Source of the DNA: Phylloscopus collybita
Lineage: Eukaryota; Chordata; Aves; Passeriformes; Phylloscopidae
Length of the DNA stretch: 64,000 nucleotides
Assembly: GCA_027886175.1 (NCBI GenBank)
Contig: JAJNNQ010000029.1
Coordinates: forward strand, 5,326,501 to 5,390,500
Direction of reading: 5' to 3'
Position 1 is the first letter of the stretch. Each line of letters starts with the position of its first letter. Position numbers and translations under genes: made by a program. A model generated the notes under the pieces. It was not told the origin of the DNA. It was given only the letters and a program-made list of their open reading frames with translations, and searched no databases. Below, piece after piece: positions 36,141 to 48,990 of the stretch.

Positions 36141-36506
36141 GTGTTAGCAAGTTCTCTTCACACTTTAGTTAGACAAAACAATCCTTTTCCAGCCCAAAAC
36201 CAAGGACATCTTTGCAGCTTCAGGCCCCAAAAGTATAAACAACAGCAGACTGACAAGAGCAGTTTGGGAGAATGGGACTTCATATCCTGAAGCTGTAATT
36301 GGACACTTAACCCCAATATGTTAATGTACATAAATGGACCAGAACTTAAAAAAGTGTGAGAACTTCTGTCCATCTTGGGTGTAGCCTCAGTTTGTAGCCT
36401 TGTACTACCCAAGGTGTATCTTTTGAAGGCCTTTTTAATAAATACCTACTTTATTCCTTTAACACTGCCTAGCTTCTGTTCCAGGTAGCCTCTCAAGGTA
36501 TCAGAC
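36141..36506 (+). mobile_element. Retroviral LTR (short)
   Basis: The order GGGACTTCATATCC, CCCAATATGTTAATG, TGTCCATCTTGGGTG, CCAAGGTGTATC, TTAATAAATACC and TAGCCTCTCAAGG matches a bird ERV LTR arrangement, with AATAAA near 36436. The start at TGTTAGCAAG is a guess and no target duplication was found. Confidence 0.5.
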
Positions 36507-36927
36507 CCATATATGTTCAAGTAACCCAGAATGTTTTTCAAAAAGGAATCAACAGAGAAGGAAAGAAATTCTGATTAGAGGCTACTGAGAAAGAAAAGAA
36601 GAAAGACATCTAAAGAATATGTTTTAAATAAAAATAAAATCATTAAATCATCCTTGTTCTGTATCACATGATAGAGAGGAGTTAAAATATATCTAAGTAG
36701 AGAAGTTGGCTGTAAAAGTACATGATGAGATGCACATGTGCCCAAGAGTTGGGCTGCTGAGGAACATTGCAACAGGGGACAGGTGGATAGAGCTGCCAAG
36801 ATTAAAATGTCTCAGGAGGATCTGGTCTGGCAACAACGGTGAATTATTTCTGACTTAGTGTACATTTATATAAATGTGTGTGCATATAGTTGGAAGGTGT
36901 AGGATCCAGGTGTGATGTAAATGGTAT

Positions 36928-37397
36928 TCCATAGCCCTAGTCCCAGCCACGACGGAGTTAATTTTTACCATAGCCATGAGGGAGTGGAGCCTTGTTGGCA
37001 TGTTGGCCCTCACATCATTTCTGGGAGTGGGGCTAGGGGACCCTCCAGCTTCTGGGAAGAAGGGCATGATTATTGAATAAATATGGCAGATGGAGGGAAG
37101 CAGATGTTTCATGGGCAGATGATTCACTGTCTTGGACTTCGTGAGCATTTTACAATTGTGAGGATTTTGTGAGCTGATTTGATGTAAATCAGCCTCTCTT
37201 TGTACACTTTTTCTATTAATGTTGTTGCTGTTACTGCTCATTTTCTTGTCTCATTGCCCTTCCCAGTAAACTCTTCTTATCTCAACCCGTGATCTCTGCG
37301 TTTTGTGCACTCCATTGGGGTGTAGGAGGGGAAGTGAGTGATGGTGTGGTTTTAGCACAATTACTAAATTGGGGAATACCATTCCTAAACCACAACA
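36928..37397 (+). mobile_element. ERVL-type LTR, diverged
   Basis: It has GGAGTTAATTTTTACCATAG near the start, CAGTAAACTCTTCTTATCTCAACCC in the polyadenylation region, and a CTAAACCACAACA end at 37397. This parallels the LTRs at 5796 and 13594. The middle is too diverged to align by eye. Confidence 0.6.
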
Positions 37398-38252
37398 GTC
37401 TTATTGTTCTGCACCCCAATACCTATGTACTTAGCCTCATGTTGAGGATCACACCACAGAGGAAGATCCTGATGCCATATTAAGTTCTATTTGCACAGAA
37501 AAATCACATGATCACGTTCTGGCCACCTTAGGTTTTCATTCCAATTTTCCATATGAGAATCTGAGTTCTTTGTCACAGATCTGCCAGAGACTTCTGCTGA
37601 CTGACCATAAACTGAATTATTTATCCTCTTAAGGGTACAAGAGTAGCTCACAGGGAATTTTCTCAAAAAAGTCTGTTGACTTAATTATTTGTAGTAGTAA
37701 TTTCCTGAGGGCAGAATTTGCCAATATGCCCCTCCTCTGCTCTTCTGCATAAGAGAGAGAAAATACAGTCCTTTTTGATTCCTACTTTTTCAGGATTCCC
37801 TAGGAAGATGCAAATCTGACAAGGATTGCTAGACTTCTGCCTGTTAGACCAGTGAAGAAAACTAGGAGTGTACAGAAGTGTATGGCAGCAGTTCAAAAAT
37901 CAGCACGTGCAAGCTTGAATCTCCAGCCAAGCCCTAGTTAACTGGGGGGTTTGGGAAGCAGATAAATAGATGTGGAATCACATTTACAGTCACTTCTGAG
38001 TGGAAGCTACATGGGCTGTGACTTGGTCTCAGGGACAGTATATTGAAGTGTATGGAAAAAAAGCTGTTGATTTTGTTTACAAGGTGGTATTAACTTGGGG
38101 TTGTGGCTGCAGTCTTTAGGAAACAAAATATGTCACATTTCTCAGAGTCACATATTAACAAACAGGTAAATAACTCTGTTCCACACCTCTCATGGTTTTC
38201 TGGGAAAAAAAAAAAAAAAGTACATATCTATATTCAAATAGAAGTCTCTACA
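37398..38252. other. Non-coding stretch, nothing recognised
   Basis: Short frames only; a 15-nt A run lies near 38205. Confidence 0.45.
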
Positions 38253-38544
38253 CCTATATACTTTCATGTTTTCATGTAGAGAAATTTTTATGATGATAAG
38301 CACACTTTCATGATGATAAGCATGGTGGCAGCTAAGCTCAGTCTACATCTCTAACAGGAGGTTCCAAAAAATCTAGTGACATCCTTCAAAATACCCGTAA
38401 TGCTGGAACCAAGTTCTAATTTCTTGTACCTACCTATTTGCCTTTCTTGAGATAGCTTATAATAAGCAGGTCCAAGACAATATGAACCTGCAACCTTAGT
38501 GCCAGTAATGGCATTATCACCTTATTGTTTGCATTCTAAGTTCT
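38253..38544 (-). repeat. Segment X, copy B (inverted relative to copy A)
   Basis: Its reverse complement matches 15820-16101, from AGAACTTAGAATGC to AAGTATATAGG. It carries a 9-bp block absent from copy A and scattered substitutions. No LTR borders it on either side, unlike copy A. Confidence 0.9.
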
Positions 38545-40865
38545 GTTTCTATTCCAACCAACCTTTTATCTGCACTTAGAAGCACCAATTTTTTCCAAAT
38601 GTTTCTGAAAAATCTCTTCCCACGCTTACAAGCAATATAGTATCCTATCTGGAACTGCATGTACACTTATTGAAGGACAATAAATGGTATTTCTCATCTG
38701 TTCTTTGAATCCCAAATTCAGAGGCTGTGTGACATAATGAGCAAGCACCATGAGAAGTTTTTTTTTGTTGCACAGCCCACACCCCTCATCCCAGTGTTCT
38801 GAAGAACCAGAAAGACACATTCACTGGCCTCCACAAATCTTGAGAATCTTGTTGAGCACTAGTAATTATACTTTTATCAGTATTAGATATTAGGTCTCCA
38901 GAGATAAGAATTTATTTTCTGTTTTTCCAAGACAGCTTTCACTGTCTGTGAAGGTAATTTTGGAAACATATAGAAATTCCTGCTGTTGTTTTGGGACACC
39001 TTCACGTAAAAAGATTAACTTACCATAAAGTAGCATTCTAATTATAAATTTGATGCAGAAAATGTCCAGCACAAACTTTGATCGGGTCTGAGAGATTTCC
39101 AGTCTATCTTTTAGCCTTAAAAATTCAACCTGGATTTTATGAATTTGAACTTTTTTTTCCTGGTACTTGGGTGCTGTTGGCCAAGTAAACCATGTGAATT
39201 TTGGTTTGCACATAGCCATACACAAGTCAGAATACACTGAAATGTGAATTTCAGATCCATCTATGAGTCAGAATTGAACCTGCTCACTGCTCAGTTCTCT
39301 AGTGCCAGGTGCCGTAATATGCTGTGGGCATCAAAGTTTCACACACACTGATAGATTAATCAGTGAATGATTACACTGATTAACTTAAACAATTGGACAA
39401 AGCTTCTAGCTATCATAATGAACTTCCAAGTATCATTATTATATATCAATAGGAACAGTATGACATTCTGAATATCATTTACCTGTGTCACTACTTTCAG
39501 CAAAATTAAAAATGGATATGGAAGACAAATTTAGATAACGTTAACAATAGTTTCTCTGTACAGTACATTACAAGTAAGATCTAATTTATCAGAAAATATT
39601 TAAATCAGTAAATCTGGTTGCAGCATTTTCAAAGAACATATTTTTGAGAGAAAACCCTGACTGTCCAAGCTAAACTATATGTCAGACATTGTTAGCTCTT
39701 TGGAGCTTTTTTGTTGGAAAGGTTTTAAACATCCTAAGTCAGGCAGTTATTTCTGATGAAAGAGGATGAAATTGAAAATCTGAATAATTTATTCAGAAAA
39801 TGCTATTACAATGCAATTTTCCTTGTGAAAATTCTTTACAAGTTTTGGTTTTAGTCGAGCACAGAAGAGAAACAAACTTGAGAAGTTTGACTGTTACAAT
39901 TAAATGGAATTCTAGCTTTTTACCAGATGTAATAATATCATTGTTTTCCAGAGTATTACAAAACTAGACTCAAAATATTTATTCAGACAACAGTACTTTT
40001 TAGAACATCTTCTGCCAGAACATCTCAAGGGCAATTAATTAAGCCTTGCAATACTTCAGCCATGAACAGCTCACCTGCATACTACAGAAAATATAGAGAT
40101 TTAATAATTTCCTGACAAACTAGTAGCTTACCATCATATCTCCTAACTGTTCTTTAACCTGAACATAATGAATATCATATTCTAGGAGCTAATGACTATC
40201 AGTAAGCCAATAGAAAATACTATTGCTCACAAAAGGAGTTCTCAGGGGAATATAAGCCAAAAAGAACCCTTATTTAGTAAGTGACTTGCTTACTAAAGTT
40301 CAAAAGTAGGAAAGTTCAAAACAATTTAAAAATTCAATAAAATAAAATAAAAATAATATAAATAAAATAAATATAAATAAAATAATAAAAATAATTCAAT
40401 ACTGAACTGCCTTATTTTAAAAAACAAGATTGGTTCAAGGATCAGAGCACAGGTAGTGTTTTTCTTGGTCATTCCAGCAGCAAGAAGGAATAACAAAATG
40501 AGCAGGCAAGTGGATCAGTCCAACACATGGATACAAGTCTGACATAACTGGAAAAATGTTGAGCTTTTTGGCTGTGGGATTGTGTATTTAACACCTGGTC
40601 TACAAACACCTGATGGGATATACCTTTCTCAGAGAAGAAAAAGGGTTCTAGCACAGGAGCTAGCAGCACTCATTGGTAGAGCTTTAAACAAGTTTTGAAG
40701 TGGGGAAGGGACAAAATCAAGCTTGCCGGTGGTAAGGAATGGGATGGCATGCCAAAATTTGAGGAACTGAGTGCTAGAAGCATCCTTCAGTCTGCTCCAG
40801 GAGGTGTTAACTACAGTGAACCACACTTGAAATGTTTCTACACAGACATATGCAGCATAAAGGGT
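38545..40865. other. Non-coding stretch
   Basis: AT-rich, no gene recognised. It contains an A/T-only (AAAAT/AAATA)n tract at about 40334-40395. Confidence 0.4.
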
Positions 40866-43495
40866 GAGTAAAAGGAGCTCAAAGCCTTGGTCCAGTCCCA
40901 GAGACAGGACATCACTGGCATAAGTGAATCCTAGTGGGATCAGCCCTGTGAGTGTTGTGCCATGTTGGACGATTACAGGATTTTTAGGAGGAGTAGGCAG
41001 GTGGTGTAGGTGGATAACACTGTATGTAATGGAGGACTGGAATGTATGGAGCTAGCAGTTGTCACTAGCACAGCTGAGAGCCTTTGGGAAAGGTTTGGGG
41101 GACAAACAAATAATGTGGATGTCAGTATGAGAATCTACTGTAGATGATAATGTTTATCATGATAACCAGGATGATAATGGTTATAAATTATTCTTCTAGG
41201 AACTACAAACATCTGTAAATCAATGGCCCTTGTCCTAACAGGGGACTTCAGCTTGCCAGATGTTAACTGGGGAAGCCACACAGATGGCACAAACAGGTCC
41301 AGAAGATTCCTGAAAACCTGAATGATTGTTATGGGTTGAGTGAGAGCTTTAGACAAGCCCTGCCTTAGGATCAGATTTTTGGCAGCAGCTCTAAATCCCT
41401 GCACCTAAATCACTCTGGTTTGCAGGTTCTTAAGGATGACCAATCAGGTCTATCACAAAATGGGTTATTAACTGAATAGAATGGAGGTTAATGGACAAAA
41501 GACCTTCAGCAGAGTAACTTACCAGACAGGATAAAATGAAAAGAACTACTAGTAGATTGTATAAAACAGTGTGTGACATATAAAGGTACCTATATTGTAG
41601 CTAGCAAAGAAATAGTATAGATTAGAAGTCAGGGTAACTTACCACTGATGATAGTGTACAATAGTGATGTTCTTTCAGCCCCCAGGAGAATAATCGTGAA
41701 GTAAGCATCCTGATTTCTAGGAGAAAACTCCACACTTTTTAGGGACTGTACAGACATTTGCTTTGTGAAATTATGGTGTAGCTTTTAGTTTTTGAAGTGA
41801 AGTGTCTATCAGTCAGAAATTCCAGCTTATCTTTCCACCTCTGCTTCCAAGCAAGCTGAAAGCATCAATCAAGTGGCACTGAAATAACTCACAACAAGGC
41901 AAACTGTCCTGATTGAGCTTCTTCACTAAGCCTTATCTGAGGTTTATATGAGAGAAAGATGCTGTGAGTTGTTGCACCAGCTAACAAACAACAGATAAGC
42001 TGTCCTGTGGTGGGGGCAGAAGTCCTGCTTACAATGATAACTTCATGGTATGTGTACCAAAGGAGCTGATCAATGCTCCTTGATGTGTTGCTTGTTAGCA
42101 GAGAAGGTCTGATGAGTGAAGCACTGGTTGGTGTGGTCTTGGTCACAGTGACCATAAAATGATCAAGTTTAAAATCTCTGTTGTCAGTTGGAAAAGTGCC
42201 AGCAAAACTTCAACCCTGGACAGGGGTGGAGTAGATGTCAGGCTGCTCAGACTAATAATGAGGAAGATCCTGTGGGGAATTTTTGAAGGTGCTGGGATCC
42301 ATCAGTGCTGGTCAACTTTTAAGTATCTCCTCTGAAGAACACAGGAGTTGACCAAGAGAAGCCAGTTGTGATGTTTCTGGATTTCAGTAAATCTCACAGA
42401 ATCCTTCTGAACAAGATATCCAGCCCACAGCTGGATAAACACATCATGGGATGGGAGCAACTAGCTCGTGGGTCAGTCACAAAGGGTTATAGAGAATGGG
42501 GTGACATCAGACCGGGAATCTGTCACTGGAGGGGTTCCACAGGGCCACATCCTCAGCCCTCTGCTCTTCAACATCTTTATAAATGACCTGGACACAGGAC
42601 TGGAGGGGACACTGGGCAGGTTTGCAGATGATACAAAACTCGGAGGAGCTGTTAACTCCCCGGAGGGGAGGGAGGCCCTGCAGAGAGACCTTGACAAATC
42701 AGGAGTCTGGGCAATCACCGACCATATGAATTTCAGCAGGGGAAAGTGCTGGATTCTGCATCTGGGGTAGGGCAACTCTGGATGTATGGACAGACCAGGG
42801 AATGAGACACTGGAAAGCAGTGCCATGGAAAGGGACCTGGGGGTCCTGTTTGACAGAAAGCTGAACATGAGCCAGCAGTGCCCTGGCAGCCAGGAGGGCC
42901 AACCCTGTCCTGGGGTGCATCAGGCACAGAATCACCAGCTGGGCAAGGGAGGAGATTGTCCTGCTCTGCTCTGAACTGGGGCAGCCTCACCTCCAGTGCT
43001 GGGGGCTGGTTTGGGTGCCACAATATGAGAAGAATCTAAACCTGTGTCCAAAAGAGGGCAACAAAGATGGTGAATGGCCTTGAGGGAGGCTGTGTGAGGA
43101 GCAGCTGAGGTGACTCAGTCTGTTCAGCCTGGAGGAGATTAAGGACAGACCTCACTGTGGTTACAACTTCATCATGAGGGGAAGGGGAGGGCCAGGCACT
43201 GATCTCTTCTCTGTGGCGACCAATGAGAGGACCTGAGGGAAAGGCCTGAAGCTCTGACAGGGGAGGTTTAGGCTGGATATTAGGAAAGGTTTTTCACCCC
43301 AGTTGTGGTTGAGCACTAGAACAGATCCCCAGGGAAGCGGTCACAGCACCAGTGTGACTGAGTTCAAGAATTCAGACAATGATCTCAGGCACATGGTGTG
43401 ACTCTTTGGGACGGTGCTGTGCAATGATGGGAGTTGAATTCAATGAAGCTTCTGGATCGCTTCCAACTCTGGATGTTTTATGATTTTATTCTATG
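40866..43495 (+). mobile_element. CR1 LINE with endonuclease and reverse transcriptase remnants, split by a solo LTR
   Basis: The 5' part (about 40866-41326) covers the endonuclease region, reading as GDFSLPDVNWGS. After the LTR (41327-42033) the same region resumes (LLVSREGLMSE-like). At about 42346-42370 it jumps straight to the reverse transcriptase, so roughly the central third of ORF2 is deleted. The RT carries FADDTKLGG (near 42620), equivalent to the catalytic YADD box, and VPQGHILSPLLFNIFINDL. The 3' end runs into CTATGAGTC at about 43495. Stops and shifts make it dead. Confidence 0.9.
41322..42038 (+). mobile_element. Solo LTR nested in CR1
   Basis: The LTR is 41327-42033, from TGTTATGGGTTGAGTG to TCCTGCTTACA, with a TATAAAA box near 41560. 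ATGAT at 41322-41326 and again at 42034-42038 is an exact 5-bp target duplication. The CR1 sequence is continuous across the site when the LTR is removed. It belongs to a different family from the 15090 LTR. Confidence 0.9.
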
Positions 43496-46166
43496 AGTCT
43501 ATTATTGTAATCAAGAGATGCATCTTTTATTTACTAAATAAGAGACCACTATTACACCTAAAATGTTGAGTAATTATTCTAAAAGCATTGATCAATTTGT
43601 TAAGAGCTTCTAGGTAAAAATATAGAGTCTTTGTTGTTGCTACAGTAAGATTTACCTTACATATCCTTAATCTGCTCACTGATACAAATACCACTTCCTT
43701 TTACTTAATTTCAGGAAAACATCTCAGAAGGGCCAAAGGGATGATAAATGATTTTGAGACAGAAAATTGAAGTGGATTGATTAGGAGCAATTTTTTATGT
43801 TTTCCACAATAAAAAGATGAGCTACAGGACTCATGAAGACAATTTGCAGAGCAACCTCTTCTCTCTAATGGCTGCTAGACTAATGTAGAAACACACACCT
43901 AGAAAGTAGAGAAATCCATTTACCTAACCACATAATTTAAGCAGTGAAGAGAAGTAGTGGATTTTTCCATTATCTTTTATATTAGCTTTGCTACATTCCA
44001 CCTGTGACCCTTATTTTGAGAGTGCTACGCTCCTTTAAACAATTCCGTAAGCATAATACAATTCCACAAATTCAAAGAAGACTAAGGACATTTAAAAAAA
44101 CCCCATAATTAGGGATATAACCAATTTCACTAATTCCTGGTAATCTACTGTAAAACTAAATTATTTGCTAAGAGCTCTAATAAATTCTCATCTTCAGGAG
44201 CAGGAAAGAACGTTTCCTGTATTTTCTTCGGAACAAAAACTAGGTACTATTCTCTTCTGATTACTTACTCTGTTGTTGTCCCAGGATCTGCAAATTTTGT
44301 TTTTAGTATTGTTTGAGGGTTTGCAATTTTGTAACAGGAAATAGAGTCCTATTTAAATGAAGATAGAATTTCTTTCTTTTAGTACTGATCATGTGATAAT
44401 AGATAGCTTTTTGTTGCTGGGGAGATAGAAAGTATATCCTTAGATCCACTCATTTTATCAAGTCACAGTACACAGAATAATTATCTTTATGTTCCAGATG
44501 TCTCCACTCAGGACCATTTCTATTAATTGCTGGAACTGCATTAAAAAGAATAACAGTAGAAACAACCCTGGGAGCAGAAGTTGATTCTGTGCAATGCTTT
44601 TAAGGTTTTTTTAAATTGAAATAAAACTTGTTTTAAAAGGTATTATCAAAAATGCCCAGAAGGAAAATGCAAACGTATTTGAAGTAAGTATTCTTCATTA
44701 TTTCGTACTGAAAACAAACAACATTACTAGCAGTGTCAGATTCCCTAGGAAGCTGAAATACTTTTATACATTCTTTTCTGATCTTCCGATGAATGTATGC
44801 AATAAATGCAATGTGTTGTGACAGTTTAAAACATTTTCTGTCTTACAGTAAGACCAAATTAAAGAATTTATTTGAATTCTACATCACACATACAAAGCCC
44901 CCAAAATATGTGGAAAAACTTTTATGATAGGATAATTAAGATCTGTACAGAGAAAATAGAAGAACTGAAAATGCCAGCTTATTTCTTTTAATTACGGCAG
45001 CTCTACTTATAAAACATTAATATAGCTAACAACATTCTCATTGCACAATGTTCTGTTTTAAAACATCAGAGAAACCTGCAACTTCCTGAAATCTGTCTTA
45101 ATCTTAACTTCAGTAATTCAGTTTAATGTTAAATATCAGCTACTTGTCTACTTATTGAATGCATTATTTAGATACTGTAAGAGCAAGGTTAGCACAGATA
45201 CATCAGTGTTATAGTATTTAGGGATATTTCAGCAGTACCTAGGATTTTAAAACAGGCCTCACAATTACCTGGTTGGGATGTTAGGGAAAAAGAAAGGGGT
45301 TAGTAAATATAAATTTTACAAAGGCACATTTTATTTAACATATTGCACAAACATTACACAGGGTGTTATATTATAAAAATAATTAGTATCTCAAAAAAGG
45401 GTTAGTAGTTTTGATCTCCTGCTGCATGTGGTGGTAATCCCACTACATATAAAGGATTTACTGATGATTTAGATAAAATGAGCTAAGTAAACCACTCTTG
45501 AAAGGATTAAGACTTCTCCAAACAACACAGAGCTCATTACCTACTCCAGGAAAACTAAGGAAGAAAAATAGGCTATGATGTCCTATTTGAACAGCAGGAA
45601 CTCTATTAGCAAAATTCTTGTCGAGCAAGAACAAACTTGAATTTTAATGTCAAAAGAGATTCTGATAAGCAAGGTTTCAGATTTGGACAATGTAGATATA
45701 TACATAAAGATAAATATAGATATAGATCAATATATACTGACATTTAAAGCCAATTTACTAAAGAAACAACTTTTGCAAACTAAGAGATACTGTATTTTAA
45801 CATTAGATGGTGACTTTGAAGACTGGAAAACCTCCATTTTCTTAGTACTGAAGGTAGTTGTCAGCACTTAATGTCTGCGGACTTAGTTCTGGATTTCATA
45901 AAGGTTTCCCTTTCTGCTACTGTGACCATATCCTCTTTTCCATTTCTTGCTAATGAATTGCACAGGACCTTTTCCCATAGCTGTTCAAGTTTCTCACCTT
46001 AGTTGTTCTTCTCTTTTCCTTCTGCAGACCTCCATATACCCAAATTTCCTTTCTCTGTCTATCTGGGTCTTGCCTGCCTTTTACATCTCCAGCTTTTACT
46101 GGTGTTCTGTCCAGGTACTCAGAAAAATTCAGGACTGTCCTCTGCATCTGGACAACTGTTTACCAC

Positions 46167-46203
<37 letters not shown>

Positions 46204-46999
46204 GTTGTAGCTTCCATGTTTTCCTCTAGTCTCTGTCTCTTCCTTACTTTCTGTCTTCTGAAAACTCAGTCATATCCATTTGCCCATTTCTTTCTTTCAG
46301 AAGTTGAGGTCTGTAGTGCAGGAAAAACTCCTCTCCTCTCTCCTCTTAGCTATTGTGCTAAGTGCTGGAGTGTCACTGGTGCCAGTGACAGCAATTAAAA
46401 GGAAAGTCGTTTCAGTTTAAGAGGCAGCACACATCATGCAGCCTAGTTAAGGCAGGGTGCCTTTACAGGGTGCAGTTGTGTGTGTAAAGTGGTTACCAAC
46501 ACAGACCCTACTTTGAGTAGAGTATCTATAACAGAGTGTATACCAGAGTAAGATGGTAGTGCTGTCTCTCTTCCAGCTGTTATGTGGTTACCTGAAACAA
46601 AATAAAACCTATAATCCTTGACTCTGTAGGAAAGTGAGTGGGGAGAAAAATTTTGAGAGTATACATCCTCAGGCTTGAATATGAGTAAGTAAACAAAAAA
46701 CTTAATATTTTTGAGATGTGATATAAAAAAGTAGTTACACAAGTCTCCTGCTTCTTGGAGCAGAGATACTTACTCTACTCCTCTGCTATTTTTTCCCCAT
46801 TGACTTCTTATTCATCACTTAAAACACTAGAACAAGAAGGAAACATGATGGAAAACTGCTGCATTCTGATAATCTTCATCTTGTAAAACAATCACCCAAA
46901 ACTGTATTCAAGATTGTTAACCAAAAAGTAGAAAACCAGATTTTTCTGGACAAAGAATTTATTCTACTTGATTTCCTATATCTGAAAGAGCAATAAGTG
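43496..46999. other. Non-coding stretch
   Basis: AT-rich, nothing recognised except an uninterrupted 32-nt A run (46168-46199). Confidence 0.4.
46168..46199. repeat. Poly(A) tract, 32 nt
   Basis: Uninterrupted A run. No retrotransposed gene body could be recognised upstream. Confidence 0.95.
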
Positions 47000-48603
47000 G
47001 GAGACAGCAGTAAGTCACCCCCTTGAGGTGGAAGGCAGGGATAGGGAGCAGAATAAACCTCCTACAGTCCAAGGAGAAATGGTCTGTGACTTATTAAATC
47101 ACTTAGACCCACACAAGTCTACATGACTGGTTGGAATCTACCTGGGGATACTGAGGGAGGTCTTGAAAATTTTGTCTGAGCCACATTCTATCATTTATCA
47201 TCAGACCTTTTCAAATGGGGGATCTTAGATGACTGAAGGTTGGCCTGAATGTGATGTCCATCTACAGAAGGGCCAGGAGGATTCAGACAACTATGGGCAG
47301 TCAGTCTGACCTTGGTATCAGGGAAAGTCATAGAGCAGATCAACCTGAGTGTCACTGCATGCCATTTGCAGGACAGCCCAGCCTGGAGGGGTTTGTGGAA
47401 GGCAGGTCCTGCTTGAACAATCTGATCTCATCCTGTGATCACCCTACGAAGTGGGTGATCCCCTTAATAGATGGGGCAAAGGCTCTGAACATTGTCTACT
47501 GGGACATTAATAAAGCCTTTGACAACATTTCTTAGAGCATTCTCCTGGAGCATCTGGGTGTTAACGTCTTGGATGGGTCCACTGTTCACTGGGTTAAAAA
47601 TCGACTGGATGACTGAACTGAGAGTGTTGGTGAATGGAGTTACATCCAGTTGGTGGCCAGTAACTACAGGTTCTGCAGGAATCAGTATTGTGACCATGCT
47701 CTTTAATGTCTTGATCAAGGATCTGGATGAGGAGATTGAGAGCATTCAGTAAGTCTGCAGGTGACATTAAGTCGGGTGGGAGTGTTGATCTGCTGTAGTG
47801 TAGGATGGTCCTGCAGAGGCATCTGGACTGAGGCTGAGAACAGTATGAGGTTCAACAAGGCAAGTGTGGGGTCCTGCACTTGAGTCACAACAGCCCCAGG
47901 CAGCCCTACAGACTTGGGGCAGAGTGGCTGAAAAGCTACTTGGTGCAGAGGACCTGTGGGTGCTGGTTGACAGTAAATGAACACAAGCCAGCATGTGCCC
48001 AGGTGCCCAAGAAGGTCAGTGGCATTCTGGCCTGTGTCAGCAATAGTGTGGTCAGCAGGACTAGGAAAGGGATAATCCCCCTGTATTTTGCCCTGATGAA
48101 GCTGCACCTTGTTTTGGGCCCCTCACAACAAGAAAGACATTGAGGGGCTGGAGTGTGTCCAGAGAAGGGCAACAGAGCTGGTGAAGGGTCTGGAATACAA
48201 ATCCAGAACTTGAGGAGTGGCTGAGGGAGCTGGGGTTATTAAGCCTGGGGAAAAGGAGAGAGTCTCAGGGGTGACCTTATCACCCTCTACAACTCCCTGA
48301 CAGGACATTGCAGCCAGGTGGGGGTTGGCCTCTTCTCCCAGGCAATCAGTGACAGGACTCAAATTGCTCCAGGAGAAGTTTAGATTGGATGTCATTAAAA
48401 ATTCCTTCACTGAACATGTTGTCAAGCATTGGAACAGGTTACCCAAAGAAATTATTGAGTCACCATCCTTGGATGCATTTAAAACATGTGTAGATGTGGA
48501 ACTTAGGGACACGGTTTAGTGGTGGATTTGGCAGTGCTGGATGAATGGTTGGACTTAAGGATCTTAATGATCTTTTCTAACCAGAATGAGTCTATGATTC
48601 TAA
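47000..48603 (+). mobile_element. CR1 LINE, 5'-truncated, with decayed reverse transcriptase
   Basis: Readable blocks include SHRADQPECHCMPF, the degraded substrate region DINKAFDNIS (near 47520), and a ruined catalytic box where the family's FADD reads as a glycine-aspartate remnant (near 47760). It continues through CAGCAATAGTGTGGTCAGCA to the CTATGATTC end at about 48600. Many stops; non-functional. Confidence 0.9.
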
Positions 48604-48628
48604 GTAAAGCATTATTTCAAATCCAAGA

Positions 48629-48715
48629 GTTAGGATTAAGCATTAGGAGTTATGGAGTTTGGTTTAGGGTGTTAAAGTTTAGTATTTGTGGTTATTAGGG
48701 TTGGTTTATGTTTCC
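48629..48715 (+). repeat. Degenerate telomere-like G-rich tract
   Basis: About 85 bp right after the CR1 3' end with repeated TTAGG, ATTAGG, TTTAGGG and TTATTAGGG units at irregular spacing. No perfect tandem TTAGGG array, so assignment as an interstitial telomeric relic is tentative. Confidence 0.35.
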
Positions 48716-48917
48716 TTGTATTATGTTTTGTGTTTTTGCCATTACCTACTTAAAACTTCCAAGTAAGTGTAGAGAAACAGTATAAGACACTTCAGTTAAA
48801 AAAAAAAATGCAATTACAAAAATAGTACAAATGACAATGAACTTACAGTTCAAGAAAAAAAACCAGAAAGAATATGAGAAGAAGTAGTATGAGCAGCACA
48901 CACAAGGGCAAACCCCA

Positions 48918-48990
48918 CTAGGGTCCAGTGGTGATGAGAAGGGGTCCAGTCTTCCTCCAGGAATTGGGTGACGCTGGATACTTCAGAAAC
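48918..48990 (-). mobile_element. LTR fragment (family of the 15090 LTR)
   Basis: About 70 bp (GGTCCAGTGGTGATGAGAAG, then GGAATTGGGTGACGCTGGAT) matching the middle of the LTR at 50982-51723 in the same orientation. Confidence 0.75.

Noticed and set aside
42473..43023. Overlapping minus-strand frames of up to 131 codons
   Set aside because: Antisense shadows of the CR1 reverse transcriptase.
45870..46199. Processed pseudogene ending in the 32-nt A run
   Set aside because: No coherent protein frame upstream and no polyadenylation signal in the right place; it may be just a microsatellite.
48123..48512. 129-codon minus-strand frame
   Set aside because: Antisense of the CR1 3' coding region.
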